Both the position numbers and the translations under genes were made by a program. A stretch of 64,000 nt of DNA from Megalobrama amblycephala (Eukaryota > Chordata > Actinopteri > Cypriniformes > Xenocyprididae), in assembly GCF_018812025.1 (NCBI RefSeq), contig NC_063049.1, positions 35,593,447-35,657,446 of the forward strand, read 5' to 3'. Shown here piece after piece: positions 44,101 through 59,100 of the stretch. Each line of letters begins with the position of its first letter. The stretch's first letter is position 1. A model generated the notes under the pieces. It saw only the letters and a list, made by a program, of their open reading frames with translations, did no database searches and was not told the DNA's origin.

Positions 44101-47100
44101 TCGTGGATCACTATAACGACGGTCTTAGACGTTTGGACCCCAGAAAATTCACATCCTGATGAACTTATCTCATTTGCTTTGCTTGAATGTGTGTGTCTAG
44201 GTTTAAAGCTCTGCTCGTATTTGGGACAGAGTTACAGTCACAGCATGCAAACTTATTTTGGACCTGGCAACAAATATGGGCAGCAGGATGTGATGCCACA
44301 CTTTTGGGCATCTGTTATGAATAAATTATACATTGTAAGTGACTAATAATAATAAATTCAGTTTTACAGATGTTGGAAGAGCAGTTGGAAGTAGGTCAGA
44401 TCAACTCCGATTCATATAAAATCGTTAAACATACAAAAAAGATCTTTCATATGACCTCTGTTGAGTTAATTTTGACCATCTCATTTATGTAATGAAAAAT
44501 CATGCCTTTAGTACTTCTGTAGCTTGATGCTCACTAAATGATAATTAAGCAGAGCCACTGGACAGATGCAGTAATACAGAGGACCGGAAAGAGAAGGACA
44601 GCTGTTATATAAAAAGGCAGCTTGAAAGCTTTCAGCTTCACAGAATTTGTGCATTGTTGCACAATTCATAATGCCAATGCAACTGAGTAAACATTACATT
44701 CTCTATAGTGAGCATGAGCATGAACTGTACGTTTAGGGTCAGTAAAATGTTTTAAAGTTTTTGAAAAAAGTCTCTTACGCTTATGCTCTTAAGTTTTACA
44801 GTAAAACAGTAATATTGCAAAATATTTACTACAATTTAAATAACTTTTCTATTTTATTATATTATATTTTAAAATGACGCAAAGCTGAATTTTCAGCATC
44901 ATTACATGTCTTCAGTGTCACATGATCCCTCAGAAACTTGAAATGTTGAAAATAGTCATGCTGCTTAATATTAAAACATTAATATAACACATTATGCTTA
45001 ATGTTTTTATTTCATGATTATTTGATAAACAGAAAGTTCAGAATTTATTTGAAATAGCATTATTTTGAAATATATATATCTATAGCTGCCTTTGTTTAAG
45101 CATGACATTGCTCTTTTATGTTAACAGGAACTTTTTTTTTTCCACCACTGGTGTTTTTAGATTCAGTGGTTTGCCAAGTACCTGATAAAGCTGTTTGTGT
45201 TTTTTTGGGTATCTGTGATGAAACGTTCCAGAGCCCTTTCATGTTAGAAAACTACCAGATTAAAGATATGGTCTTTAAACATTTTTGGCTAAATTTATGT
45301 TCCATATCAGTATCCTAAAGAGGGGGTGATGTTGTTTTTGATAGGTACTGTTTTCCATCCTGGAGGTGATTATTAATTTTAGATGTTGCCTACATTGTCT
45401 GCAAGTTTTCTGTCAGATTCCAGCCAAACATTTGAGAATTGGAGAATGGATGAGAGTTTCCACCGCTTCTAGGTAATTGATTTGATGCCTCCAGCTACAC
45501 CATGTGCTTCCCGTTTGACTCAGAATACTTAAATATTTGCCAAACGATTCAACAGTGTATTCCCACTGCTTCTTCTGCCCTGATTCTGTGATAGTTTGAG
45601 ATGGTTTTTCTCACTTAATTGTAATCAACCATGTAAGTGACACATGTGCTGCTCTGATCACAACATGCTTCTCAAATCCCCCAGGAGAAGATCATCATTG
45701 TCTTTTAATGAGCAGCCCGTTGAGAATGCAGTCCCCGGGTGGTTTTGTATTAACTGATTTCATCAGTCAGTCATGTGCTGTGATCTGATGAGTGACATCA
45801 GCTACATTTATTGAAGTGATGAAGACGATGATGCTGATGTTATGACAGAATCAGGACAGTGAATGGCACGCTTTTGGCAAGGTTGTTTTGTACAACAAGA
45901 AGTTTGTGTTTCTTTACATTCCAGAATATTTTCTTCATGAGCCGTTTCTAATTTTTTGAAGATGATTCATCACTAGTGCTAATTAGTGGAAAACACTATT
46001 TGAAGATGGTGCACTCATATTACTATGAATGGGAGAAAGTGCAACACGCAATATGGTGGAATAAGTCCCGTCTTCTATGTAAAAGAGCCAATCGCGGATC
46101 GGTAAAGTCCGGTTGCTATAGAAACAGTCAGTGTTCTGAGATGTGCGCTTAGGACTCCATATGCGCATTGGCAGATCTAGCCTGAAAAATAAGCTTTTTA
46201 ACTACACTCAAAAAAATTATTTTTTGATGCTGTTCACTTTATTTGAACAACTTATTTTGATTCAACACCATTGTGTCAGGTTTCTGTTTTAAATGTGATT
46301 GATTCATGTTAAATTGACTTGAAACGATTACTCTTTGACTTAACTTGATGTTTTCATATTGGAATAACATGTTTAAATCAAGTAAACCCAACCAGGACTC
46401 AATCAAACAGGATTTTCACTTCCCATCATGCTTTGCAAAGGGGCTGAACTAGGAGTGTAAATGTTGAAATAAAGTGTTATTTTAAGCAGTTTTTAGGAAG
46501 ATGAGAAAATGGAAAGACTTTAATGTTATATTATGTTGGTATTTAAAAGTTTCTGTTAATTAATAGTTTAGGGTTACCATTGTGGTGAATTGTTGCACTT
46601 GTGCTTGAGTTGAGGACCTGCTAACAAACTTTCAAATTACTTTAATAAGTAATCACTGTGGTAGTGCTCTGGGTTGCATTTCCCAAAAGCATTGTAAGCC
46701 TATGTTGATTGTAAAACCATTGCCACCAATGGTCTTATGATCAATTTAGGCTTTACAATGTTTTTGGTTAAGGCCATTTAGGATGAATCCAGTATAACAT
46801 CTAGATTTCTAACACTGAACATCACAAAAGTTATATAAATCACAAAATCAAACAAGAAGAATTAATTGTAAAAATCAATGTATATGAAAACAATTTATTA
46901 TTTATTTATTTATTTATTTATTGCTTTTTATTTATTTTCCAAAACATTGCAAATTAGTTGGGCTGACACTATTAAATTAAGCTGTGCCCAACCATAGTAA
47001 ATAAGTTGAATCAACCTTAATAAATTAAGTTGACCAAACGTAAGTACATTAAATTGGAATAACAGAATTGCATAATGCTGAAATAAAGCAACTTAATCAT

Positions 47101-50100
47101 GTGGAAATCCTTTCCATGATTTTTTTATGTTCGTTCAAAGAGTTATTTTTTTGAGTGTAGTACTCAATTAATCGCATCTAACATAAAAGTTTGTAAATAT
47201 ATCTTATAGGCTATATTATATGTGTGTGTGTATATAATATATATAATATATAAAATATATAATATATATTTACAAACTTTTATGTAAGATGCGATTAATC
47301 ACGATTAATCGATTTGAGAGCACTTTTTTTTTTACTCTGTTTGAGCATAAGAAACAACAATATTTCATTGGTGATTTCAAATATGAAATTTAATTGTAAG
47401 CTTGATGAACAGCTTTGGAGAATTTGATGTTTCCCCATTCAAAGAGATAGGAGCTGTACTTGCATGACTGAAATAGCTGCCTGAGAGGCGTTTCAAAGAT
47501 GGCCGTCGAGTGAAATGGCCTGCCTTAAAAGGACTTTGTTAGTGGCCAACTAGTATATTTCTTTTTCCTGCGATGATGCCAATATTTAAAGCAAGGTGGT
47601 TAATGGTTGATATAATGCTAATATACACTATCGTTCAAAAGTTTGGGGTTAGTTTTTTTTTTTATTTTATTTTTTTTATAGAAATTAATACTTTTATCTA
47701 TCCTCAATGCTGTCTAGTGGAACTGATAGACTGACAGAAAGATATTCGGCAAGTATCAGTAATCTAAACATTTTCGGCCTGTCATTACTGCAAAAAGACC
47801 TGGTAATTATTTAGTTGTGTCTGTAATGCACCAAGAATATCAGCCATGTGCTAGGGTTGCTGTGTTGAACCATTTGTTTCTAATTCTACGCTGTGTGTGA
47901 ACAAGCTGTGGAGCTTCAGAGCACATAAAGATACGGTGTGCCGTACATCAATGGACTGTTTGTTATTCCGTTCCTGCGTCTGCTGCTTAGGAGATGCAGT
48001 CATGATGCAGGGTCTCAAACACTACTAAATCACCAAACATGTTGTTGGTGTTTCACTATAGCAACAGTGCTTAGGGAGAGGCTTAAGTTCTGACACTGTG
48101 CATATGGTGCACAACGTTCCAAATTGACTGTTCACTCTTTTTCTACTGCTATTTTTTTAAAGGACAAGTCCAGGAGTAGTTGCAAACCATACAGACATTT
48201 TTTTTTGACTTCACAGATCTTTTCCATAAAATGTCAGTTTATAGTAACCATGGGCTGTCAGTCTTCAAAAAAACACACAAAAATGAGTCTGTAAGAACTG
48301 TGCACTACATACATACACTACCGTTAACATTTTGGTGTCAGTAAGATTAATTAATACTTTTATTCTGCAAAGATTCTTCAAATCATAAGTGACAGTAAAG
48401 CCATTTATTTAAAAAAATGCTGTTGAAATATATAAATGCTGTTCTTTTGAACCTTCTATTTATCATAGAAAAATGTCAGCTTTGGTGAGCATAAGGGACT
48501 TATTTCAAAAACATTAAAAAATTTTGAACAGTAGTGTAAGTTAATCTTAAAAAATGTATGAAAATGATTGCATTAGATAACACAATGCCAAATCAAGTGG
48601 CCTATGCCACTTGATTTGGAACTTCTCTGACATTTTTGGAATGACAATGGTTTAAAGATTGGCATTTGGTTGCACCAAATTTGACAACCAGAAACACATT
48701 ACGTTTTGTGTTCATCTTGAAAAAATTTTTTTTCCATTTAAAACCTTACAAACCTGGCAATTTGCACTTGTACTAATTCTTTAAAACAAACTGCCTATTA
48801 TACTTTATGTGATGCAATTAATGTCACCATGAACTGAGCTGAGCTGTCCACAAACTTTTGAACGGAAGTTTCTTTTCTGTGTTTCTCACACAAAGGTATT
48901 AGATGGCTTTAGAAGTCTTGTAATATAGCACACAAATTATAAATCATTAATTTTTGTGTGAAATATTTCTATAGTGTCTTACAAGTAGATGAGTGTGGAG
49001 ACTTTACCTCTCATTCTACAACTCTTTCCATCTGGTCAGTGAACATGGTACCCAATTATTGATCTGTACTGTTTTCTCTGTCTCTGCAGGGCGTGGGTCT
49101 TTCAGTTCATGGACGGTTTCGTGTGGCCACTGAGAAGACACTGTTTGCCATGCCAGAGACAGGCATCGGTAAGAGCCAGCCTGTGTTCCTCTCTCTCCCT
49201 GTGGGCTGAAATTGGGTTATAATCTGAGTTTTCATTAATAATGCAAGATGGCTTTGGTTTCACAGGAATCAATAGTACTTCATCCCAAAAAATGAATGCA
49301 AAAATTGAATGTGAAGCAGCATTTACCAAAAAAGAAACTGTAGTTTTGGCACATCTATTTAAGTAGCATTTATTTCGCTGGAGTTCACTTATAATTACAG
49401 AGAAGTTTTGTGTTTTGTTTTGTTGTTGTTGTTTTTTCCTTCAAAATTGTACACACTTAAAGGGTTAGTTCAACCAAAAATGAAAATTATGTCATTAATG
49501 ACTCACCCTCATGTCTTTCCAAACCCGTAAGACCTCCGTTCATCTTCGGAACACAGTTTGTACGGTAGACTGTCCATGTCCAGAAAGGTAATAAAAACAT
49601 CATCAAAGTAGTCCATGTGACATCAGTGGGTTAGTTAGAAGTTTTTGAAGCATCGAAAATACACTTTGGTCCAAAAATAACAAAAACTATGACTTTATTC
49701 AGCATTGTCTTCTCTTCCGGAATCCTTTCCACTGAATTGATTCCATTGAATTGATTCCATTGAATAGATTCCATTGAATCCTTTCATCTGTCGGCGTTGG
49801 TAATGCACTTTTACGTCATGTTTTTGGCGATTAGGACATCCGCGACATGCACACTTACGCACCATTTTAAAAAATATAGCAATACCAAAATACAAACAAT
49901 GTAGAATAGCTTGAATACAGCGTGCATCTACCTCAGACTGTAAACGAAGCTCAGGTGCACCTGATAACACGTCAGCAGCGTCTTACGTCAGCAGCGTCAC
50001 TGCGGAGTCGTGAACCCGGATTGACAACAGACCCGGAAGAGAAGACATTGCTGAATAAAGTCTTATTTTTGGACCAAAATGTATTTTCGATGCTTCAAAA

Positions 50101-53100
50101 ACTTCTAACTAACCCACTGATGTCACATGGACTACTTTGATGATGTTTTTATTACCTTTCTGGACATGGACAGTCTACCGTACAAACACTTTCAATGGAG
50201 GGACAGAAAGCTCTCGGACTAAATCTAAAATATCTTAAACTGTGTTCCGAAGATGAATGGAGGTCTTATGGGTTTGGAATAACATGAGGGTGAGTCATTA
50301 ATGACATCATTTTCATTTTTGGGTGAACTAACCCTTTAAATATTACTTTTCATTTTGACTCTTACATCATGTCCTAACCAGACATGATGTGATGCGATAA
50401 AATATATTTTTCCCAAGAGTTTTTGTTCTAACCAGTCATGACGTGATTCTATTATCGAAGCGGTTTCTATTTCTGTGACGTTGTGGCTGAAATAACATGC
50501 AAACTATGACAATGATAATGCCAGGTAATGATTATGTGCTTTATTTAATCTTTAATACTAAATACCAGGGGTGGCTGATGTCGGTCCTGGAGAGCCACAG
50601 TCCTGCGGAGTTCAGCTCCAACCCTAATCAAACACACCTGAACAAGCTAATCAAGGTCTGAAGGGTTACTAGAAAGCAAAGCCAGCTCTCCAGGACCGGA
50701 GTTCGCCACCCCTGCTATATACCATACTGAAAGTGATAATTAATGGATTAGTGAATAGCGGATAATTCACCTCAGATCTTGAAAACAAATTAAAAGAAAC
50801 AAGAATGTTCAAACTGTGAACTCAATGTGAAGTGTATTCTGGGACAAAGATTGTTTCAGTCACTCAAGTGTCTTGGAGACATTGCCGCGGTTCTTCTGGA
50901 TTTAGTTTCAGTTTTTTCTGTTTCTTCATGTAATCCCAGATGGGTTCGATGATGGTGAGATCAGATCTCCGTGTGGAGCATACCATCTGTTGTCAGACTC
51001 CTTGTGCATACAAAAAATCTCACTGGATTATTACAATTAATGGCAGAAGGAATGTTTGTAAATGTAAACTGATATTTCCTACTGACACACTACAGCAAAA
51101 GATTTAAATAACTGGCTTAAAACCTTTTTTTTTTTTGGTGAAAATAATAACATGCCCAAGACTTCTGCACAGTACTGTATTTTGTTGCGAGCGTGCGGAG
51201 AGAGCTCTGCACACACGCTGTTCTGATTGGCTGTGTGATATCTGATTTGTCTATTTAAGACAGGGTGTTAGATATACTATATAAATCTTTCAACTCATGA
51301 CCAGCCAAATTACCAGCAGACTAACATGAGCTGAAGTCTGCCTCTGAAATAACACAGCACTCACCTTTTGTAACTAAAAAACCTTTTAGGCCCAAGACTT
51401 CTCAAAGCAGTCTTTCACAGCAAATTGTTTAGGGCAGTATTATGTGGAAACTGCTTTGAAAGATGGTGTGGAGTGGAGCACCTGTCTGATGCTTGAGCTC
51501 TTTGAATGAGCGGCATGCTAAAACGCTCCACAGACAGCGTGAATCTCTGTTTCGCTCATGGAAGGAATTCTGGCGATGCAGATGGCATTCGATCAATCTG
51601 CTGCTGATATGTAAGAGAGTGGGTCTTGTTCCAGTCGTGGCGCCAACAGATGATTCTTGCACTGCAGTTTGCCGATTTCATTCTCTAATCTCTCATCTGG
51701 TCTAGGTTTGGTGGAACTCAAATGTGGACAGCTCAGTTCATGGTGACATTAATTGCATTAGATAACGAAGTTATAAATAAAAGCCAGTTTGTTTTTAAAT
51801 AACAAGCACAAATGGCCAAGTTACACTAAATTTAAGATTAAGATAAGTAAGATTTTTTACATTTATATGTACAGAAGCTTGTTTCCACCACTGAATAAAA
51901 AATAATAAAGGTAATTGTGACTATCTCACAATTCTGACTTTTTTCTCACAATTGTGAGATATATAAACTTGCAATTCTGACTTCTTTTCTCAGAATTGTA
52001 AGATGTAAACTCAAAATTGCGCGTAATAAAGTCCAATTCTAAGGAATTGCAAGTTTCTATCTCACAATTCTGATTTTATAACTTGCAATTGCAACTTTAT
52101 ATCACGCAATTGTGTGAAAGAACTTGGAATTGTGAGATAAAAAGTCGCAATTACCTTTTTATGTTTATTTTGTGTCAAAAACAAACTTCCATACTTATGC
52201 TCATCATTTGATTGTTTATTTGCATTTATTTTAATTGTGAGTCCAATTCTGAGTAAAAAAAGTTTTTCTCAGAATTGCGAGTTTATATCTCAAAATTCTG
52301 ACTTTATAATTTACAATTCTTTCTTTTAATTCTAACTTTGTAACTCAATTCTGGCTTTATAACTCATAATTCTGACTTTATAACACACAACTGCAAGTTT
52401 ATATGTGAGAAAAAAGTCAGAATTGTGAGATAAAAAGCCACAATTATCTTTTTATTTTTTATTTTGTGGCGGAAACAAGCTTCCATACTTATGATTATCA
52501 TTTTATTGTTCATCTGCATTAATTTGAATACATTAAAAACAGTAATATTGTGAAATATTATTACAATTTAATTTACAGGAATTGCATTTATTCCTGAATT
52601 TCAGCAGCCATCCTGTCTTGATCCTCCAGAAATCATTCTAATATGCTGATTAAAATCAATGTGAAAAAAAAAAAATTCTGCTGCTTAATATTTTTGTGGA
52701 AACCATGATAGTTTTTTCCACAATATTTTGATGAATCAAAAGTTCAAAAGAACAGCATTTATTTGAAACAGAAATATTTTGCAACATTTTAAATGTCTTT
52801 ACTGTCACTTTTGATCAATTCAATGTATCAATGCTTAATAAAGTATTAATTTCTTAAAAAAAAAAAAAAAAAATCTTAATGACCCCAAATTTTCAAACTG
52901 TAGTTTAAGTGTCCAAATACTCCTGGACATTGTAGTGTTACGCCAATGCTGATGTTTTAAGAGAAACTGACTTTGTTTTAACAAAGTTTACATCTTAAAT
53001 TCTGTTCTGTCATCACTTACTCACCCTATACAGGGTTAGAAGGACATGAGGGTGAGAAAATGAAGACAAAATGTTTATTTTTGGGTCCAAAGTGAATGTT

Positions 53101-56100
53101 TCCACATCCATCTTTCATAACCATTCCCTCAGAATATATCCATGTGTGCTGCTGTCTCACTTTTATTGCGCATGCTTTCGATTTTTCGTGCCTCTTTTCA
53201 TTCCACGTTCTAATCACACACTGTGAATGGTATGTTGGGAGCCTTGATGCGGTATAAATCAGATTGTCTGTGATGAATACCCTGACCTTGTTCCTATCAC
53301 ATGCTCCTACACAAGTAGGCAGAAGTCTGCCTTGGCTATTGTAAATCATTCTGGACTCCTAATGAGAGCGCTTTACAGCATTTCCTCCCGGGCTGCACAG
53401 TGTCCTTCACTCTTGCAAGCCTTGGGCAAAGACTCCCTGCAGAACTGTTAGAGTGGCAGGAAGTAGTGCTAATCACGGTCTGTGACACATCTGTTAAGTG
53501 TCTGTGCAATTGCGTGCGTGTGCGTATTTGATTGAGTGAATGCACGGCGTCTCTGTGCCATCACGCGCTAATTCCATTAAGAGCCTGTGTTTCTCAACCC
53601 CAGATGAATGAATAATCCTCTTTGGGTTAGCACTTGTCTTAATGGTTTATTCTGCGGTAAGGCAGCCAGCCTCATCTGTCTTGTAACTGGTACTTCCTTA
53701 TAGTTCTTCCTCCTTGACATGAGGAAGTTAAACAAGTACTACATCATCATGTGCGCGTGGGATTCGTGTGGATGTTTCCTTTGCCACTCTGGTTTTAAGA
53801 ATGCTGTCAAATCCAGATCAATTTGAAGTGTGACCCAGTTATACTGGTGTATCCCCCTGGCAAACAAGGTGATTGACCTTGCTGACGTGCAACTCCCCCT
53901 TCTTGGCTCTGGTCCCACTCCCACCTCATCATGCATGCACAGAGAGAACATTTGGATAATCTCCAATTATCCTGAATGAGGTACAAAAACCCACACTGTA
54001 TTTACAGACTTTACTGGGGGGGGGTTATTTATTTATTTATTTTGGATGCCGATTTTAAAAAAGAAAAATGTGCAGAATTAATACACATTAATTTTCCCCT
54101 CATTATTTATTTTTAATATTTAGTTGTACACTTAAATGAGTAGTACTTTTTGAAAAATGTTTATAATGATGTGTCTCACAAACTAGAAGCTATTAATAAT
54201 TTTTAAAAAAACTTCTTTTTTTTTCGGTGTAAATATGCATAAATAATAATTATTTTAAACTGGTTCACCCAACAGGTTTCAAATATGTTTGCCTTTTTGC
54301 TATAGGTTAGACAAACACATAGTACCACCTCTGACTCATGCCAGTGTTATTTTAGTATCATTAATGTACTATTGTAGATTTTGTTAATATTTTGGAATAT
54401 GGTTTTTTAAAATATTTTATTATACATCAGTTAAAGTTTATATTAAGTAACAATTTTTTTTTTTTTTTTTTTTTTTATGGTTTTATCTCTTTCGCGCCAT
54501 GAATATAGCTGGCATGGCATTAACTATAAACAAAGAAACAAATTTTATGGTTTTAGTTGTAGTTAATGATAATAACCCTGACTCGTTTCATTGGTTGAGA
54601 CAGTTTTTCTATGTAGTGTCACTCAAACAAAGAATATTTTGATAGTTCTATGGTGTATACACTTTTCAGGAAAGTTTCACACAAAGTAGTACTTTTGAAA
54701 AATGTTTAAAATAAGTCAAGTTACTCTTTTGAAAAAGTAGCTAAACTACAAGCCATTAATAGCCAATTACATACATACACACATATAGTACATACATATT
54801 TGGGTCAATGACTTGACGGGCCTTAATAATAATAATACAAAACAAAGATATGACATCCAAAGTATGTAAGGAAGTACAACTAGATCTCTTTTATTGAATC
54901 CAAAAGGTTTTAATTATATTTTGCTACATATAAAGGTATTTTAAAGATTTTGAAGTGTCAAAAGGTCATTTGGTTTAACCGTCCAAAGGCCAATACAGCC
55001 ATTTATTTTGTGATTAAAATATCTTATGTATATAAATGTATATATTTTTTATTCTGGCATGATTTTTATAACACCATCTATATCAACATAGTGCAAAATG
55101 GTATTAAAATTATGTGTAGAAGTCGTTGCTTTGTTATGAGAAAAAATGTTTAATTAATGAATTTAATTTATGTCATTCGGAGTAACCAATATAAAGGGAC
55201 CATTTTGGATCAAGTGAAAATATCATCATTCGGTAAAGCCTAAAGTTTGGTTAAACCAAATGACTTTTCTTGGTGACAAATTTTGTCTTTCTTGTAAAAA
55301 ATGACACAAGCAGTGTTAATTGATTATAAAAACCACATAATCTCATTTTTAACACTTAATAAAACTTCAAAATTAATTGTCTCCATTATGTTTTTTTACA
55401 CTTTTAAAAACCTTATTCATCAAGGACCCATTTTGATTTATTACATGATACTCCAGTCATATCAGCAGAGTAATAAAAGTTTCATTGGAATAAATATTGA
55501 TTGATTTGAATACATTTTTTAAGCAGATTTACCCATTTGCCATAGGTTGCAAAAACACAGTCCCGCCCCGACTCACGCCATTGGTTGAGCCACTGCTACT
55601 ATGTGGGGGTGCTCATACAAACAACATTTTGTGTTTTTAAAAACAATTTCCCCTGATTTTTTTTTTTTTTTGTCATGGTATGCTTTAAATGCTCCAGGCG
55701 AAGTGGGATTCCAGAAGGAAAGCACCAAGAACAGCACGGTGGCAGTAGCCTCGAGCCATTTGTGCTGAGCTGTGCCATTCACCCATGGCGGCACCTTCTC
55801 TGACAATGTGCCAGCCATCTGTGCGCCGAAAATGCAACCCCCCTACCAGTCATGCGACCCGAACCCCTCCTCTTCACCCCCTTCTGCTTATGGATTAAGG
55901 GGCTATTTGAGTCTTAAAACTATGCCAGTCATGAAACAAAGCAACTGGGTGAACGGCAAACGTAATCTGCATTTATGATATTACATTTGCCTCCTGGAAT
56001 CAGGTCAGGGGACTTAATCCTGTCGCGCCTTATTCAGAATTGTACCTCATGCTGAGTGTGTATGAGGGAAGTGATGTCATTTTCTCAGCCCTTGGCTTAC

Positions 56101-59100
56101 TACTAAAAAAAAGCGCATCAGGTTAATAAGATTGTAGTGCAGCATTATGACATTTCATAACCACATCCTGCAGACTGAACAGTTCATTTGATAACTGGAT
56201 GGCTATGGCATAATTAGCAACTCTTTATGCTAGGGTTTTACAAACTAGAGGCCAGGGACCCCCTTGCAGATTTTTTTATTATTTTTACGATTGTTTCTTT
56301 TTAGGTTTATACATCTTAACTCAGATAAAGGTATGCTGTCAACTTAATTCTTAATATATAATTAAATATTTTCCAGGTTTTTTTTTTTTTTTTTTTAAAT
56401 AACATATTTTAGTTTTAGTCTAATGACAATATAAAGTCCAATTATTTTGTAAACATGTTGTCTTTATACTTTACTATTTTTCTTACACACTATAAATTTG
56501 TCTTTGTTACATGGAAATATACAGTTCCCTTTATATTTTAGGAAGGGTGTCCCTTGGCATTTTCATATTTGTTGGGTCATTGGCATCTAAAATTTGTACA
56601 GCCCCTGTTTTATGTGACTTGTACCATGAAATAGCTCACATAATCAAATTCATTTTGTATTTTTAGTATTTCCACAGTCACAGTTCTGACATTTATTACT
56701 TATGAAATCACATGAGCATTTGTAATAATTCCCTAACAAATGTCCCTTACTCCTGTGGCCTGAAATTAATTTAATTTTCTTGTGTAAAGATCATTAAAAG
56801 TCATGTCTCATAGCAGATTTTGACTTCAGCTCATGCTCTAAATGGCGTTTGTTTTGTGTGTTTTGATTCTATAGGTCTGTTCCCTGATGTTGGTGGTGGC
56901 TACTTCCTGCCTAGACTTCAAGGCAAGCTGGGGCTTTTTCTCGCCCTGACAGGGTTTCGCCTCAAAGGAAGAGATGTTCAAAAAGTTGGAGTGGCTACTC
57001 ACTTTGTGCAGTCTGAGAAGGTACTGTATACTGTATATACTCTAGTAATTGGCCGATACATATTGGCTACTTCGTATGACAATATTTGGCATTAATTCTG
57101 TATATCATGTGTCAATTTGTCATAGTCTACTGATGGCCTTGAAAAAAGATTTACGTTAGCAAGCACGTCTGATTTGCTTTCATTAATTTTATATATTTTT
57201 ATATATATTATATTATATAATATAAATAATGTATATACACGTGTATTTTATAATTTAGTATATAAATGTATTTATTATATACTATAAAACATTATAGTAC
57301 ATATATGTAGTTTATAAATTAGCATATAAATTATTTATTATGGTTTGTTATTTATTAATATAAAACATATATAATATATTTATATATATATATACTGTAT
57401 ATACTGTATATATATCAGCATCAATGACTACATTTACATGCACCCTTTTAATGCGATTATAATTAGATTTAGGCGATACTGCACCTCAGGTAAACACAAT
57501 ACTTTAAAGTGATGCAACCATCGTTGTAGTAATATATATGGCATATGCGATTTAAATTGCAATAATTAAACCATTGCAATAATTAAATAATTGCATATGA
57601 TTTTAATTGCAATAAACAGGCATGTACACTTCAATTGCATCTATTCCACTCTGACCAAAGTGTGCTTGTGCTTGTGACGTACACGGATGACACTGTCATG
57701 CGCAGATTCGTAAACATAGTGGTAAATATGTGAGTCCATCATTTATGCTGTGCATTGGGGTATGTGAATAATGACAGTAAAAAAAAAACTCAATTCATAA
57801 GGAAAAATATGAATTGCATGTGAACGAGAGTGAAGAGGTTTGCTTGTGTCATGTAAACTGCGATTAAATCCTTACTCTGCTTATTGGAAATAATCACATT
57901 CTTGGTGCACATGTAAACGTAGTCATTGACAAAACCATGCAGCATTTTCACATCTAGCCCCTGGTTGGGACACAGTAGTAAGAAGAAGAAACTAGGGACA
58001 GTTTTAGTACAGTTTCGAGAGGATAAACCTAAAATTCAAGGTAATGATGACTGAGCTGTGCTGGTGCTGGCCTCCTGGGCTTTTGGGCTGCAGTTCTTAC
58101 ATTTGATGGTGAAATGAGAGAAGGTACTGAAAGGAGAGGACTTAGTCAGCGTTTCTCAGGCTTGCCAGCGAACGTTCGGCAGCAGGGGGCGACTGAGCAC
58201 TGACACGACGCCCAGTTTATGTGCCAGAGGTGAAAATGAGTACCAGGGCTTGGCACTGCTGGAGAGAGAGGGGCATTCAAGCCTACGTACACACACACAT
58301 CCTCTGGCCAAGGACAGACGACCAGCAGGATCTGACATACACGCTACTCACAGAAGTGACTTGTGATAAAAATAAACACAAAGGGGCTCTGAGGACAGGA
58401 CGTTTGTTCGTACAGCAGAACTAGTTGTGAGCTGATTCATGTTGTTTTATGAGCAATGTTATACAACGCTGAAAATAATATATTGAGTCAGGCTGTATTA
58501 TCATTCAACCATGAGCAGTACAAGGATTTTTTCTTCTGGAAGCTTATGGAAATTAAAAAAAAGATTAAAACATGAAAAAACATGAAATTTCTATAGTGAA
58601 AATGCATTTTCTAGCCCTCTAAAATCAGCTATAAATTGTTCTTGAGTCTAATCTCTTTAAATTTATTTAATTAATATATATATATATATTTTTATTTAAT
58701 TAAATAACATGGTCCCTTTTTATATCCTAGTGTAATGCATTATATTCTCTTCAATTTGTTTGTATTTCACAATGCATATTGTTCCAAAACAACTTTAGAA
58801 AGAATAGTTACAGTACAATATGGGCTTAATAGACTGTTGATTTTTCCAATGGCTGGCATTAGGTCAGTAGGCGGAGAGTAGGCGGTCTATTGTGGCTGTT
58901 TGAACGCATTCGACCACATGAGCGTCTACACTACGAAAGCAATCCGGCCTAATGCATTTTCAACTATCTCTGGAAGTGGTTGAAAGTGGACAAGCTCAAA
59001 ACATTTTAGACCCCGTTTATACCTGTATTTAGCATCGTCCACTTGTGATCCGATCGACCAAAATGCATCTTAAAGGATTAGTTCACTTTAAAATGAAAAT

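Noticed and set aside
53026..53966. Several 70-107 residue open frames in hibch intron 7
   Set aside because: No start context, splice partners or recognisable domains; chance frames in a less AT-rich patch.
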